DNA from: Pipra filicauda
Lineage: Eukaryota > Chordata > Aves > Passeriformes > Pipridae
NCBI RefSeq assembly: GCF_003945595.2
Contig: NW_024104520.1
Location: forward strand, 3,753,501-3,817,500
Length of the DNA stretch: 64,000 bases
Direction of reading: 5' to 3'
Below, piece after piece: positions 39,201 to 52,036 of this stretch; position 1 is the first letter of the stretch, and every line of letters begins with the position of its first letter. Both the position numbers and the translations under genes were made by a program. The notes below the pieces were generated by a model. That model saw only the letters and a program-made list of their open reading frames with translations, was not told where the DNA came from and did no database searches.

Positions 39201-42200
39201 TCTGGGAAACTTCATAGCCTATGCAATGTTTCTCACTGAGATGCCAGTGAAATCTGCTTGTGACTTATTGTCCCACAGAACACTGACAGAGGATGCGAAC
39301 TGTTATTTAGCATTCTTTCTATAACTAGAAACTGTAGCTCTCATAATCTGAGGCAATTATTTTCTTTGTACGTTTAACTGGTTGATTACGGACAGAACTT
39401 TTCATTTTGAAGTACACTGAAATAAACAGAGAAAATACACTGCAAACAAAAGCCTTAACTATGGAGTTGTTTCTTCTTGATATTAATGAAACCAATTTCA
39501 GCTACTGGTTTGTTTGGGGATTGTTTTTGTTCTGGTTTTATTGGTGTATCTTTAAAATGTTGTTTTATGGTTTTTTACTGGTATTATTTTTTTAATCTCA
39601 TGAATTTGATTCTATAATGGACAGTCAACTATCTAATAAAAACAGATTTTTTTACCCAAAGTCATGGTACCTTACTCTCATTTAAATTTACTTTACAGAA
39701 AATATCACCACCTTAGTTACTCTACAGGTATGTTCTCCAAAACCTCTACTTTTGATACAAGCATCTTATTTTGATTTCTTCTTGTCTACAGAAAACACAT
39801 TTCCTCCAATGGAGATCAGGAATTACATGCTTGAACATGATTCTTTTCCATTAGTGTCAAAGGCTATATTCTTCCAGATATTCACCATAGTCATATCACT
39901 AAGGTTAATTCCACTCCAGAGCATATCTTTCCTGGGTAGCATGATGACTCATCAAAAAAAGTCAGTTGGAACTTCTATAAATAAAAAAATGGAGACGAGA
40001 ACACAGCCATTTTAGTGTTTAAACAGAATACAACTGAAAATGATAATATTCCAAGCCTTCCTCACATCCCAATTGCTTCGTAGAAAGCTCCCAGTTGACA
40101 GATTCATCACACGAGCAGCCTTTTTTTACTGTGAAATATCTACATATACATACAAGTATTGCATATATATAAACACATGCATACACACACTTCTTGTTCC
40201 CTCAAGGTGTTTTTCCACTGATTTTTGTAATAAATATATTGATTTCCAAAAGCCTAGTCAGAAAAAAAAAAAAAAAGATTTCTAGATCAGGCACCCAGAA
40301 GTTTGTTATTAATAATAAATACAAAAACATTTTAAACCATGCAAAATACTGAGTGGGACTTCATGAATTTTTGTACAGTCGAGGTCTGTCAATGTGTTTT
40401 CAAGTTTCTTCTGTTCGGTTAGCTCATAAACATCTGCAACTAATGCAGCTTCTTGCATCTATTTCTCATAATAGCACTTATCTCCCTTCAGAGTCACACA
40501 AATGTACTCTCTAAACCTCATAAGTATGCAGGGACTGACTTAACCTCGTTTTGTTGACTCCTATGACCCAGAGTACAAAAGCTTGAAATCTATACTGAAA
40601 AGATGAGCAACAGCTGTTGAGATTCCGAATTTCTCAGCCCATGAAAGAATATATATATTTGTTTATTTATGTTGCATGCTCAAAGTGACACAAAGACATT
40701 TAAAATGAAAACTAGAAATCGGGTACCAGAAATTCAGTCAGAGGAGAAAAATTAATAAAAAAATTGTTTCATTTTATCTGAGCCCTGTGGTACTTTTAGA
40801 AAGCAGATCCAGAAAATAAGAAGGATAAACCAGTGAAGAGTGGATCATGAATGGAGATGGAAATTGTTTCAACTGATTTTCACTAGCAAAGGAGCTCATA
40901 ACACAAGGATTATATTTATAAAAAGCAGGTTCTGATTTGTCAAGAGTCTCTCAATCTGTCCAGGCAAAGTTTGTTTCTCATGTTCTAATTATTAGCATTG
41001 TCCTAGTGTGTATCCTTACAGCAAAAGAAAAGGTAGAAGAAATTTTTAAAAATAATACTAATCACAACAAACATCCATATTAAAGGAACTGGGAAAAAAA
41101 AACTCTTAAGACTAGGGATACAAAATCACATGTAGTGTGAATAGTATACAGAACCAGTGCTGTCCCTTTATAATATGCAGTACTAATACTAGTGTATTAC
41201 TTTGTTTTCAGGTAGAATTAGAATCCCGCTGGTTTAAGTGTTACACAAAGAATACAGCAAAAAGCCTTCATGTGCATTGTTTTTCAGCAAGTAAACTAGG
41301 TAATAGTTTTTCCTATAACCATTTTTTTTTGTATGAAAGTCTTCACAGGACTGGACAGAAGAATCACTATTTAACCTTCTAGAACAGTTTGAGTGGGATC
41401 ATGCTGATAGATTGCAATAACTGCTGTACCTGCAGGTTTACCAGACTATAGTGCAATGACTCTTTGATCTTTTCCTATTGAAACCTGAGACATTAAAGAA
41501 CTGCAGCTACAGTAGATAATTACGATTCTCCTTGAATTCTTGAGTTTGCAGATAGCTTCACTCTGCAAGACCAAGACTCAGTCACAAGGCCTGATTGATC
41601 CTCATTTACATTTATGTACACTGAGAATAATTCCATAAAGGCCAGTTGAAACTTTGTGAGGTAAAATTGGTGTAAAGTGGCTCATGAAGTGAGACATAAA
41701 TTCATGGGTTTTGTGTAATGAATTGCTTCATCCACAAGAAAGCATTTCAGATTGGAACAATTAATAATGTGCAATAATAACACACTGTGTAATTTATTTT
41801 GTTACAAAGCAGTGGGTTTTTTTCAGGGCTGTTTCTTGACTCCTGGATTCCTTATTTCTTTCTATTTCTATTCCCTTTCTATTTATTACTAAATGGCTGA
41901 AGTTTTACTATCTTTCTTAACAACAGGATGCAAAACAATAGGATATTAAAGGGTGGGGGGGAAAAGATAACATTTATTTCTGTTTATCCAAAATTTAAAT
42001 TTCAGTTTTAAACACAAGACATAGAAAAAGATAGTTTAGACATCAATTTAGAAACATTACATTATACACTATCTGTAACACTTCCAAAACACTGAACTGA
42101 AAATTATGTAGGGTCTTATCTTTAACAAGATAGCTGGATGTATTCTCCCCAGAAGCAACTGGAATATTAGATGACTTCAGATAAAATTTACCTGAAACTG

Positions 42201-42411
42201 AAGCAATTTTTAGTTTTAACACAGTTTTCCCTAATGATCAACATTATCAGGAGAAATTAATAGTATATGATTCTATGTAACAGCTAATCTGTCTCTCAGT
42301 TCTTTGTATGGATACCCTTGAACATCAATGGCCACTATAGTGAATAAAGAGAGAATGAAGACAAGTGTTGCAACCTGTCCCACATAAGTATTAAAAATTC
42401 AGAAAATGCTT
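30246..42411. other. 12-kb unique AT-rich stretch
   Basis: No gene, RNA or dispersed repeat was recognised. The longest frames (141 codons at 31453-31878, 136 at 33067-33477 and 121 at 38086-38451) show no domain and biased low-complexity content. It contains a TG/TA microsatellite (36841-36883), T/G-rich low complexity (38855-38900 and 39500-39590), an A15 run at 40262-40276 and an unclassified block with higher GC at about 38300-38660. Confidence 0.4.
36841..36883. repeat. (TA)/(TG)n compound microsatellite
   Basis: TA units followed by TG units interrupted by TCTG and TATG, then TA again. Long VCVSVC-type peptide frames across it are artefacts of the repeat. Confidence 0.9.
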
Positions 42412-42800
42412 AAAGTGGTGACCTGTCACTAGTGGGGTTCTGCAGGGCTCCATCTTAGGCCCCGTAGTCTTCAACATCTTCATAAATTACTCAGATGCAG
42501 GATTGGAAGGGATACTGAGCAATCACCAACCAGATGAAGTTTAACAAGAAAAAGTGCTGGATTCAGCACCTGGGATGGGGCAACCCCAGATGTACGTACA
42601 GATTGGGGAATGAGACGCTGGAAAGCAGTGCCACAGAAAGGGACCTGGGGGTCCTGGTCAACAGCAAGTTGAATATGAGTCAGCAGTGCCCTGGCAGCCA
42701 GGAGGGCCAATCATATCCTGGGGGGCATCAGGCAAAGCATCACCAGCTGCTCAAGGAAGGGGATTGTCCCTTTCTGCTCTGTAGTGGTGTGACCTAAGAT
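42412..42800 (+). mobile_element. CR1 LINE internal fragment
   Basis: A sense CR1 fragment. It opens with gacctgtcactagtggggttctgcagggctcc (the T/SGVPQGS region), then LGP..FNIFIN. It then jumps from ggaagggatac to tgagcaatcac, losing about 100 bases that encode FADD and the following helix. It continues with the HLGWGNPR...[20 protein letters not shown] region and stops at about 42800 without a CR1 3' tail. It shares the 2-bp loss after CAGCAGTG (near 42687) with the copy at 2115-3400. The 87-codon frame at 42534-42797 is the resulting frameshifted remnant. Confidence 0.88.
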
Positions 42801-43327
42801 GAACTGGAAGATTTCAAGATATAGGTGTCCAGAAGTGAAATTAAAGACCAAGGATATGCCAAATGCTTGTATTTAAAACAGTGAAAAGGGAGCAGAGGCA
42901 GATGTGTTTTAAAGTCCTTTTGGGTAAGTGATCTCTTTGCTTTACAAATGATATAGTTTAAGGCCAAAGCAACTACTGTTGGGTACTGACCTAGCTGTTA
43001 CAGCCAGGTTGATGATTATGTGCTGTGCTATATTGTAAAAGTGATTAATTGTTTCCAAAAATATTGAGTGTTGTCACAAATATAAAATAATAAGAAAATT
43101 TAAGATATCTTTTTAGCATTTTGGATTTAGGAATCTACTGTCTTTCCCCTGTTTACATGACCCCTTTGCATTAAATTATACAAAGTATCACAACACAAAT
43201 ATATCAATACAAACTCAGTATGAAACTGATAATAATAAGATTCTTTCACTATTCAGTAAGACAGATGGATGATATGAAGAAACAACCTGATACTCTCCCA
43301 CCTACTAATGATCAAAGAACTGCCAAA
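42801..43327. other. Unique sequence between CR1 fragments
   Basis: Nothing was recognised beyond AT-rich unique DNA. Confidence 0.45.
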
Positions 43328-43495
43328 ATCACAGAATCAGAGGTTGGCTAAGGCTGGAAGGACCTCTGGAGTTCATCTTGTCTTATCCCCCTGCTCAAGC
43401 AGGGCCACCTAGAGCTGGTTGTCCAGAAAGATGTCCACATGGCTTTTGAATATCTCCAAGGAGAGATACTCCACAACCTCTCTGAGCAAAATACT
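43328..43495 (-). mobile_element. CR1 LINE 3' end
   Basis: Antisense CR1 3' terminus. The plus strand reads atcacagaatcagaggttggctaaggctggaaggacctctgg, then ccccctgctcaagcagggccacctagagc and gaatatctccaaggagagatactccacaacctctctgagca. These are the reverse complement of the common avian CR1 3' end encoding ...EVVEYLSLEIFK. The copy is about 170 bases long and 5'-truncated. Confidence 0.92.
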
Positions 43496-46400
43496 GTACA
43501 ATAAAATTGCACAGTATCGTTTGTTCCACTCTGAATTAATTTTGGAAATTTTATCTCAGTTCATCTTGCATATATCATCCTCAGGATTCTGTCTTTATAA
43601 AAAGTTCATTTTCATTTGAGGAGGAGAAAAAACCCCTACATTTTGACTAGCTTAAATATGGTAATGGAGGTAAAAAAGAGTATATAAATCATGATTGCTT
43701 TACCCTTAAAGACAAATTGAACAGTCACAAAGCAGGAAGAAATCTGAGAGTAAGAAGTTTGTTACACACACTCTACCAATAAGCTAAACTTTAAATCAGC
43801 CTGCAGCAAGCGAAATACTAATTTCTAAAACATCCAAGTATAAGCATCTTCCAAAGGACACAGTTTACAACAGAATTCCAGCAGGGAAAGTCTATAATTG
43901 TTGCATGAAAACAATTTACTATGTCGGGCAGGGCAAACACTGCAAAGCAACATATAAAATCCTTAACTGATTGTTATACAGGTGAATTTATTAAAGAAGA
44001 GATAACAGGTCAGATCAATTAAATAAGAATATGTATGAAAGTTTGTTATATGGTTAAGCAAATTGGATTTAAACAGATTTTAATTCTGTCATGTGGCCTC
44101 ATGAAAATGATCCTTTAAGAGTGTATTAGTGAAATCTATGCTGTGAAGCAGTACTCATACAGTAGAGTTTGAATAAGAAAAACATTTAATGGCTTGCAAA
44201 ATGTTTTCATACAGGTACTTCCAACTTCTGAGTATATAGATTCAGATTAAGGGTGGAGTGGGAGAAAGTTTTTGAATATTCTGAAAAAAAACACAGGAAT
44301 TCAGCAAACTTCACTCAGAAAATATTTTTACATATTTTTGTAGATTCTACCAAGCATGGCTCTACTTTTTAGAAAGCATAAAGAATAAAAGCCTAAATCA
44401 GGAAGCAGCAAAACTTTTATGAATGTTGATGAAATGGTATCAGATACTGATGTTAGAAGTGATTGAGGAATCGCAACTAGTTCAAGCTTTTCAAGGTAGG
44501 AAACACACTAGATGAGATTAGACAAGCTGATAAGAAATACTAGATCAGCCATGTCAAATTCTGGCAACAGATCAGTTTACACAGAACAGAAACGAAAGTG
44601 GGTGCATAAGTTATTTCTGAACATATTCTGGAATAACATAACTCCTTAATTTCAAAAATAGCTGATTTTATCTTGTAATAAAGATTGCATCATTCCACTT
44701 AAAAACTTAAAGTATACTCAAAAATAGTTAGATTAGCAACAGTATAGATAGATAATTGGCAACTACATTAGAAAAAGAAAAAAAACAACAGAGCACCTCA
44801 GCGAAGTTAAATAATGCATTTTAGCATGGATAGGTGTAAAAATTATGCTAATATAACTATGTAAACTCATGTATGAAAAAAAAGATGCTACACGACATGA
44901 TCTTGCCTCTATGACTGTGCCATCATTTTTCACACATTTCCATCTTTATCAGTCTATTACTGTACTATATCAAGCAAAGGGTCTCTGGCTGTTCAACAAG
45001 AACTACAGGGGTTTTATAGTTTTTGAGAAATTCTTTGATTTTTTCTTTTTCCATGGCATCCATTTTCCATTTATTCAGAAAAATATTTAGTAGTATACCT
45101 CTAATAATAACAACTGCTGTGTTTTTTCTTAATTTGTTTATTCTCTTCAAATAGGCAACATGACAGAAAGATTTTCAGCTAGAGTTCTGAACCCAATCTG
45201 GTAGTTCTATTTTTATGGAACATTTTTTGTGGAGCTAAACATTATGCACTTAATCCATAACGTTAGTATATGCTGGAGAAGCTTGCTGATCCCTGAATCT
45301 TCTCTTATGGATGTAGAAAGCCTTGCTCTTTTCAATGTATTCCAAGACACACAGTGAACATGATGCAGCTGAGCTTCCCATGACAGGCATATCTTAAGAC
45401 ATTGATTTGTCTTTGTTACAGAGTAAAAATAATCAGTTCAGCTTCACATCTCAGATTCAAACTGTGGATCAGAAAGCAATAATCTGAGCCAAGTAAGGAC
45501 TCCCAAAACCTTCATAAGAATGAGCATGTGTACGATATGCTCCTGCACTTCACAAGCGACTAAAATAAAGCAAACAAATGAGCAAAGAGCATAAACTGTT
45601 TAAGGGGGAAGGAGGGTGTATGTGTGTGTGTACATTAGAAAAACAGGGCAAAACAAACAAGACAGTATAGTCTGTTTAGTAAACAGACAAGATGGGTACA
45701 TTGCTACAGAAAATGTGATTCATCACCTAAGCCCTAATAATCAAGTCAAAACCATACTCCTATGTTCCAGAACATCCACTAATTGTACTCAGATATAAAA
45801 CACCACTGGAAGCCTGGAATGATATAAAAAGCATGTGAAGAGAATCAAAAACTACATTATAACTAATCAGAAAAAGGGTTTCTGAAGTTAAAAATAGGTG
45901 ACCTGTGTACAGACCTGAGATTATAAATAACCAAGATTATAACAAAACTGAGCCACAGATTTAACATTTTAAATGCACCTTTTTCTTGGACAATAAAAGA
46001 GAGAGAAGCAAAAATAAATAACTCATTCCAAATCTACATTTTATGGGCATGAGGGAGAGTGGGGAGCTTGCAAAAAAAGTACTACAATGAAGAGATATAT
46101 CCAGTTTGAAGTCAAAAGTAGCACAAAAGATTAAATCCAAGCTAATAAGTGGCTCTATTGTAGGTGAATGCTAAATACAGTACTAGAGTAAGACAAATTC
46201 AATATCATTATATTATTTCCATTCAGTAATAAAGAAAATGAGTATTCTTTACCAGCTCCTGGGGCCAAAGCAAAACTTGAAACACTTTATTCAGACTTTA
46301 TGTAATTCAAATCACACTATAAAGAAAACATTAGTAGGCTATGTCTTTCACAAAGATTGATATAAACAGATAGTGGAGGTAAGATATAAGCTTGGGATTT

Positions 46401-47239
46401 ATAACTAGTTTTCTAGAGACTTTCATGTGATATGAGAATCCTTTATTGAAAATGTGTTCATCCAGCTCCTGTTGAGGCTTTCTTACTCCAGTACTTTCTT
46501 CTGATCTTCATGAATTGCATATGCTAACACTGCTCACAGTAGAGCCAGTACACACACACTTATGCCCAGGGTATTATAAGATCCCTATTCAGATCACTTT
46601 GGAATTATTAAAATTCTGTAATCTTCCCTCTCATCTATCATTTGCTAAAATATGTTTTTATTATAAAGGATTTTAAGAGAATAGTGAAGCACCAATATAG
46701 GTGGTATTACTAATAGCATTGTAAATAAAATATCAACATATGAAAGTAAAAACACTAACAACATAATTTGTATTTTATGTAACTTAAATTTATAAAGTAA
46801 ACACATTTATTTTAATTATTTTTAGTATATCTGCTATTATACTACCACCTAATGGTAAAAGATAATTAATATAGCACACAATTACATAAAGATGCCCCAA
46901 CACCCCCTGCAATTTAAACACTTGCAACTAGCAGCATTCTTTTCTCTGTTTTTTACAGGTCTCTTATTTCTCCTGCTCTTAGAAATGTTTTGTACTCCTT
47001 TGTTCATACTTCTATTTTTTCTGTCATTTTTACTACTTCAGTTACATTTCCCAATCATAGGTTATTAGTCAAGCACACATTACTACAGATAAGGTCATAT
47101 CCTGTGTTTAACAGGATAAAAATTTTCTGTCCTCACACAGTTAAGCAAGCAGTTGCTTTCAGCTATAAAATTCCATTTCTACTTAAAATGTAATATTTAC
47201 CTTTCATTTTATTTTTAAGATGTATTCACTCAATTCTGT
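43496..47239. other. Unique AT-rich stretch
   Basis: No gene or dispersed repeat was recognised. Short GT and A-rich tracts occur (for example 45615-45632). Open frames are at most 73 codons. Confidence 0.45.
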
Positions 47240-47985
47240 AGTAAAGGATCAAGAGGGTTGGGTCTTGCTGGACAAGATGAGCCAGAGCATCCGTACACCT
47301 TGCAGCAAGGAGGGCCAGCCATGTACCTGTCTTTGCCACTAAAAGCATCAATAGCAGGTTGAGAAAAGTAATCATTTCTGCTACTCAGCAACAAACAGAA
47401 AAGCCTGATTTCTGGTTCCTTAGTACAAGACAGACACTCATTTACTGTTTTGTCTCAGAAGAGGTGCCAAGATGATTAGGGGACCAAAGCATGTGATAAA
47501 AGAGGAGAGACTTAAAGAGTTTGGTTAATCTAGCCTTAAAAATGAAGATCAGGAGCAGGTCTTGTTGCACCCTTCAACTACTATAAAAGCCTGGAAGGTG
47601 TGGGGGGCAAGCTTTTGCAGACCCTCTAACTCTGTTGTTCTTTTTGACCATAAGCATCTATGAATCTTGGGTGCTCCCTTCCCCTTAAGGGTGGAATGCC
47701 GCAACTATGCAACAGGGAATATGGAGAAAATAGAGACAGATTCCTTTAGAAGATGCACATAAAAGAAAGACAAGAAGCAAAGGACAGAACACGCAGAAGG
47801 GGAAATTTCAATTGGATATTAGAAAAAACAAATCACAGTGAGGGGAGTCAAATATTGGAGCACGTTAATGTACCGGTTGTGAAATCATTGGATATGCTTG
47901 AGGTATGACGGGACAACACTATGAACAAAGTTGCTTTAGGTTGGCCATGCTTTCAGGAAGGCTTTTAGTTACCTCATGGAATGGG
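47240..47985 (+). mobile_element. CR1 LINE, old and interrupted
   Basis: Diverged sense CR1. Recognisable blocks are ctggacaagatgagccagagc and ccttgcagcaaggagggccagcc (the MSQQC..AAKKAN region), then gagaaaagtaatc...tactcagca and gaggtgccaagatgattaggggacc. The rest of ORF2 is read as ...KMIRGPKHVIKEERLKEFG. From about 47790, ggacagaacacgcagaaggggaaatttcaattggatattagaaaaaa matches the CR1 C-terminal region. About 100 or more bases between roughly 47610 and 47750 do not match CR1. The 3' end near 47985 is decayed. Confidence 0.75.
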
Positions 47986-48244
47986 TTGCTTGCCATTTTA
48001 ATAGGCTGTTTTAAACCATCCATCAAGGATTTCATATGGAAAAAACTATTGTCATTACCCTTCTGAACTTCTTGCTATATTCTCTCAATTTATACCTAGC
48101 ATAACAACTCAAATATACACAAAATCTTTGCCCAGTTTTTCTGTTAGTATAGCTCAGCACCACTTGCTTCAGAATTAAGATTCTTATTTATTTTTTTTCC
48201 CTCCACGTGCATCTTGTATTTAGACTAGATAGACTAGTTTAAAC

Positions 48245-48826
48245 TGTGGTTTAACCTCTGTTGATAACTAAGTACCCTTCAGCCACTTGCTCACTCCCCC
48301 TTTCCCCGTTCTCTCCCTGGTGGGATGGGTAGGACAATCAGAAAAAAAGTAGAACTCATGGGCTGAGATAAGAACAGCTTAATAACCGAAATACCACTAC
48401 CAATACTACTACCAATATTAATAATAATAATGAGAGAGAAAGAGGAATAAAACCCAAGAAAAACAAGTGACAAACAATACTGTCGCTCACCACCTATTGA
48501 CCAATATCCAGACCATCCCTGGGCAGCAAACAGCTCCTCCTGGACAACTTTACCAGTTTATATACTGAGCATGACATTCTATGGTATGGAATATTCCTTT
48601 GGCCAGTTTGTGTCAAGTGTCCTGGCCACATTCCCTCCCAGCTTCTTGTGCACCTGCTCACTGGTAGAGCATGAGAAACTGGAAAGTCCTTGACTCAGAG
48701 TAAGCACTGGTTAGCAGCAACTAAACCATCAGTGTGTTATCAACATTATTCTCACACTAAATCCAAAACAGCACTGTATCAGCTACTAAGAAGAAAATTA
48801 ACTCTATCCCAGCTGAAACCAGGACA
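48245..48826 (-). mobile_element. ERVL-like solo LTR
   Basis: A complete long terminal repeat of about 582 bases on the minus strand. It starts TGTCCTGGTTTCAGCTGGG at 48826 and ends GGTTTAACC-complement with ...AACCACA at 48245, so it has TG...CA ends. Minus-strand features include a TATA box (TATATAAA, 48557-48564) downstream of a ggccaaaggaatattccatacc block, an AT-rich run of TTATTATTATTAAT type near 48417-48431, and a pyrimidine/purine-rich U5 end. No gag, pol or second LTR adjoins it, so it is a solo LTR left by recombination. Clear 5-bp target duplications are not visible. The assignment to an ERVL-like avian family is from memory of the consensus; the precise family name is not claimed. 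Confidence 0.88.
48557..48564 (-). promoter_or_regulatory. TATA box of the LTR promoter
   Basis: TATATAAA on the minus strand inside the solo LTR, in the expected position about two thirds of the way from U3 towards R. The cAMP-response-like TGACGTCA usually found just upstream in this LTR family is degraded to atgtcatg here. Confidence 0.55.
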
Positions 48827-48827
48827 A

Positions 48828-49048
48828 AGGAAGATGTTTTTCATTATGAGTGTGGTGATACACTGAAAAAAGTTGGCCAGAGAGGTGGTAGATACCCCAT
48901 CCCTGAAAACATTCAAGGTCAGGTTGGATGGGGCTCTGAGCAACCTGATCTAGTTGAAGATGTCTCTAGTCATTGAAGGGCAGTTGACCTTGATGACCTT
49001 TAATTGTCTCTTTCAGCTCAAACTATTCTATATTTCTATGATCATATG
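48828..49048 (+). mobile_element. CR1 LINE 3' end
   Basis: Sense CR1 3' end. It reads gagaggtggtagataccccatccctgaaaacattcaaggtcaggttggatggggctctgagcaacctgatctag, then tgatgacctttaattgtctctttcagctcaaactattctatatttctatgatca. This is the R-EVVDTPSLKTFKVRLDGAL-type ORF2 end and CR1 tail. It begins directly beside the LTR, which suggests that the LTR inserted into, or recombined next to, this CR1. Confidence 0.93.
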
Positions 49049-52036
49049 ACAACTTTGAAGAAAACAAAATAAAATCATTTCAGACATACAGCAATTTTTT
49101 CTTGCCTAAACAAACAAAACTAAAACCCCCAAACCTACACAAGGATGATTTTTTTTTTTACTGAAATATGTTCCTTCATAACACAAACTGCAGATAGATT
49201 TAACCTCAGCTAAACAAAACACAGATGAATTTATTCTGCTGCAAATTAGATTTCTATAAAAAATTGGATTGTTTTCATGATTATACACAGCCTTTTTGAA
49301 GGCTGCAATAATCATAAAAATAAAAATATGGCACATAACCAATATTTTAGTCTAATTTTACATTCCAATTTTTTCTTCACAGTCATCAATCAGTACTAAA
49401 ATTAAACTTTCAGAATAAGAGCTTCCATGATTTATGTGTTAAAGCTCAAATATGTGATTAATTTTTCAATTCAAGTGATCACTATTGCAATTATAAAACA
49501 TGCATCTCTTTTTATGCATTTTAGTATGGGGGAAATATACCACTGATAGTAACCACTTTCAAAAGCTAAGCATTAAACTGAATACACTTTTCTCTCTGTT
49601 TTCAAGTCTGTGTCTCAGTACTTAAAGTAAGCAAATGAACACTGAAATTCTAAGTCAAGTTCAAAACATATATTCCAGATCACACAAATAATACATTAAT
49701 TATATAAAATACATTCCACTAACATCTGCATAGTATATATATAACTAAGCTGTAAATTGTTTAAACATGAAAAGTAGGGGTTTTCTCATTAAAAAAGATT
49801 AATTATAAAACATCGGAAAGTGATAATCAGAATATAGAGAATATCAGTATTGCAAAGTATCATCATTTTAAAGAAAAGGGCTACTTAGATGAATAATTAC
49901 AGTCAATTTAAAAAGAGCTGACAACTCAAAAATAATTCATCTCCATTTCAGCCTGAATTTCTCCTGTGTCACATGTAATACTAAACATGGCAGAAACTAA
50001 TTTGTGCTCTTAAATGTTTTCTCTGCTTCATAACCTCTGTTTTTAATCTGAAACACACATCATGTAGTTGGTTGCTCTGCCTGTGTACCACTGCCTTCAA
50101 AATTCTAAGGGAGCTCTCTGTCTTACTGTGTTGATGTCTGTTGATGTTTTGGTGGGACAATCTTCTGATTTAATGTTTCTGCTGTATCTCTTGGCTGAAA
50201 AACCCAGTGTGCACTTGGCTATAAGCATTTCCTTTTCTGCAGCGCAATAGTCCCCCTGTTTGATGAATTAAGCATCCTGACATTTTTAAAACACAGTTTG
50301 ATGTTTTATCCTACGAGTACAGTATGTAGAATTAACATCAACTGTTACTAGTAAAAGCTTGAGGCTTATGACCACTTTTGTTGAATTCACCTTTCATTCC
50401 ACATAAAGTAAATGAGTTGGAATTAACAGGTCTGTCCTTGTAAAAGTGAACAGGAAGGCTGACAAAGTAATTCCCTGATAATCACAGCAAATTAGTCCTG
50501 AAGTCCACTGACATGGAAATATTCTTACTGGCATCAAGCCTGAGGTGTAGGTATAATCCCTTATCGTAAAATAGTAATATTAATTGGAAAATCTTAACTA
50601 AGGAGAAGTTCCCTTTTTCTTTTTGTCTTTTTCTTTCTATTTTTATTCTGGTTTAGAAACACTGTTTGTCAAAAATTATGTGTGCATGTACACAGGATAT
50701 ATGAATATTAGTCAAATTTTGAATACATATTCCACATCTTGCTTTGGAACCTGTGTGTGGAAAGGGACAAATTCACATCTACCAATTGTAAAGCTAAAAA
50801 AATTTATTTTTAAAGATATAACTTCTCACAATTACATGAAATCAAAATGTTGCCCCCTAGACATAATTTCTGCTGAGAGAAGCCTAAAAGTCTGATGTGG
50901 GGGAAACAGATCAAAAGCACCAATCCTTGTTAGTAGAAGCAAACGTTTCAGTTTTACACATGGATCCTGAAGCTGTCAATCTCACACAAGGGACTGATGC
51001 TGATGAATTAACTGCTGAAGAAGCACAATCAGATAATTGCAAGACAGGCACACCAAGTTAGTCTTGTAACTGTGTGCATGTTGCAGCATGTTTAGTAGTT
51101 GTGTTAGTACTCCTGGTCTGAATCTTTGTGTATATGTCTGCATATGTGTGAGACCCGAGACACAGAAGAGCAATAGAAAAAACCCATCATGGCGAGTCAT
51201 GCATTATTACAGAAGCACGACATTCCTGTCTACGTTCTGTAAATGCAGGATTTGAAGTCTCTGTAAATTGTAGACATTTTCAACTATTAGCTGCAATAAA
51301 ACAAACTTTGTCATGACATGGGTTTGGGATTTTTTTGATTGGTCAGTTTGGTTTGTGAGGTGGCGGGTGTTGCTTGTTTTCTGGGGGGTCTTAGTATTTT
51401 CTGGTTTTTCAAAGAAACATACTGGTAGTTATAATCTTACAGGTACTACTAATTATTATATCGGCAGGAGTCACTTGGAAACCAAACCTAGTATTTAAAA
51501 TTCTTATACACACAAAGCACATCCAAATTGCTGGACACGTATAGGAGTTTACACACCTGCTACATAAATAACCTCATAATTATATAGAAAAGAAGAAGCC
51601 TAAACATGTTGATGATCATCTGCATCAGATGAGAAAACAGACAGAACAAAAAGACTCAGGTCTGAAAATGCAAGGCATTATACAACAGGAAACATTTTTT
51701 GCCTTGCAAAACTTACAGTTAAGATAGAACAGTCAACAAAATGTAGACACAGAATGGAAGTTAATACCATCCAGGATTAAACACTGAGATAGTATGCACG
51801 CAATTAACATCATAAAAATACCCACACCCATATGGGTTGTACCTCAATCCTCTCACAGTCTGAAGTTAACTGTTACTCTTTAGTTCTCAGTTTGAAACTT
51901 TGAGTCAGAGGGACCTGTAAAACAGGCTTGAGCTCGTTCCTACTTGATTAAGTTTTCTCTCAGCCAGCACGCAAATTTTTAAAGATGCAAAGTTTAAAGA
52001 ACTGTCAGTCCAGGCAGCAACTGCAGTGCATATATT
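49049..52036. other. Unique AT-rich stretch
   Basis: No gene or dispersed repeat was recognised. A T/G-rich low-complexity patch lies at 51320-51410. Open frames are at most 90 codons without recognisable content. Confidence 0.45.
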
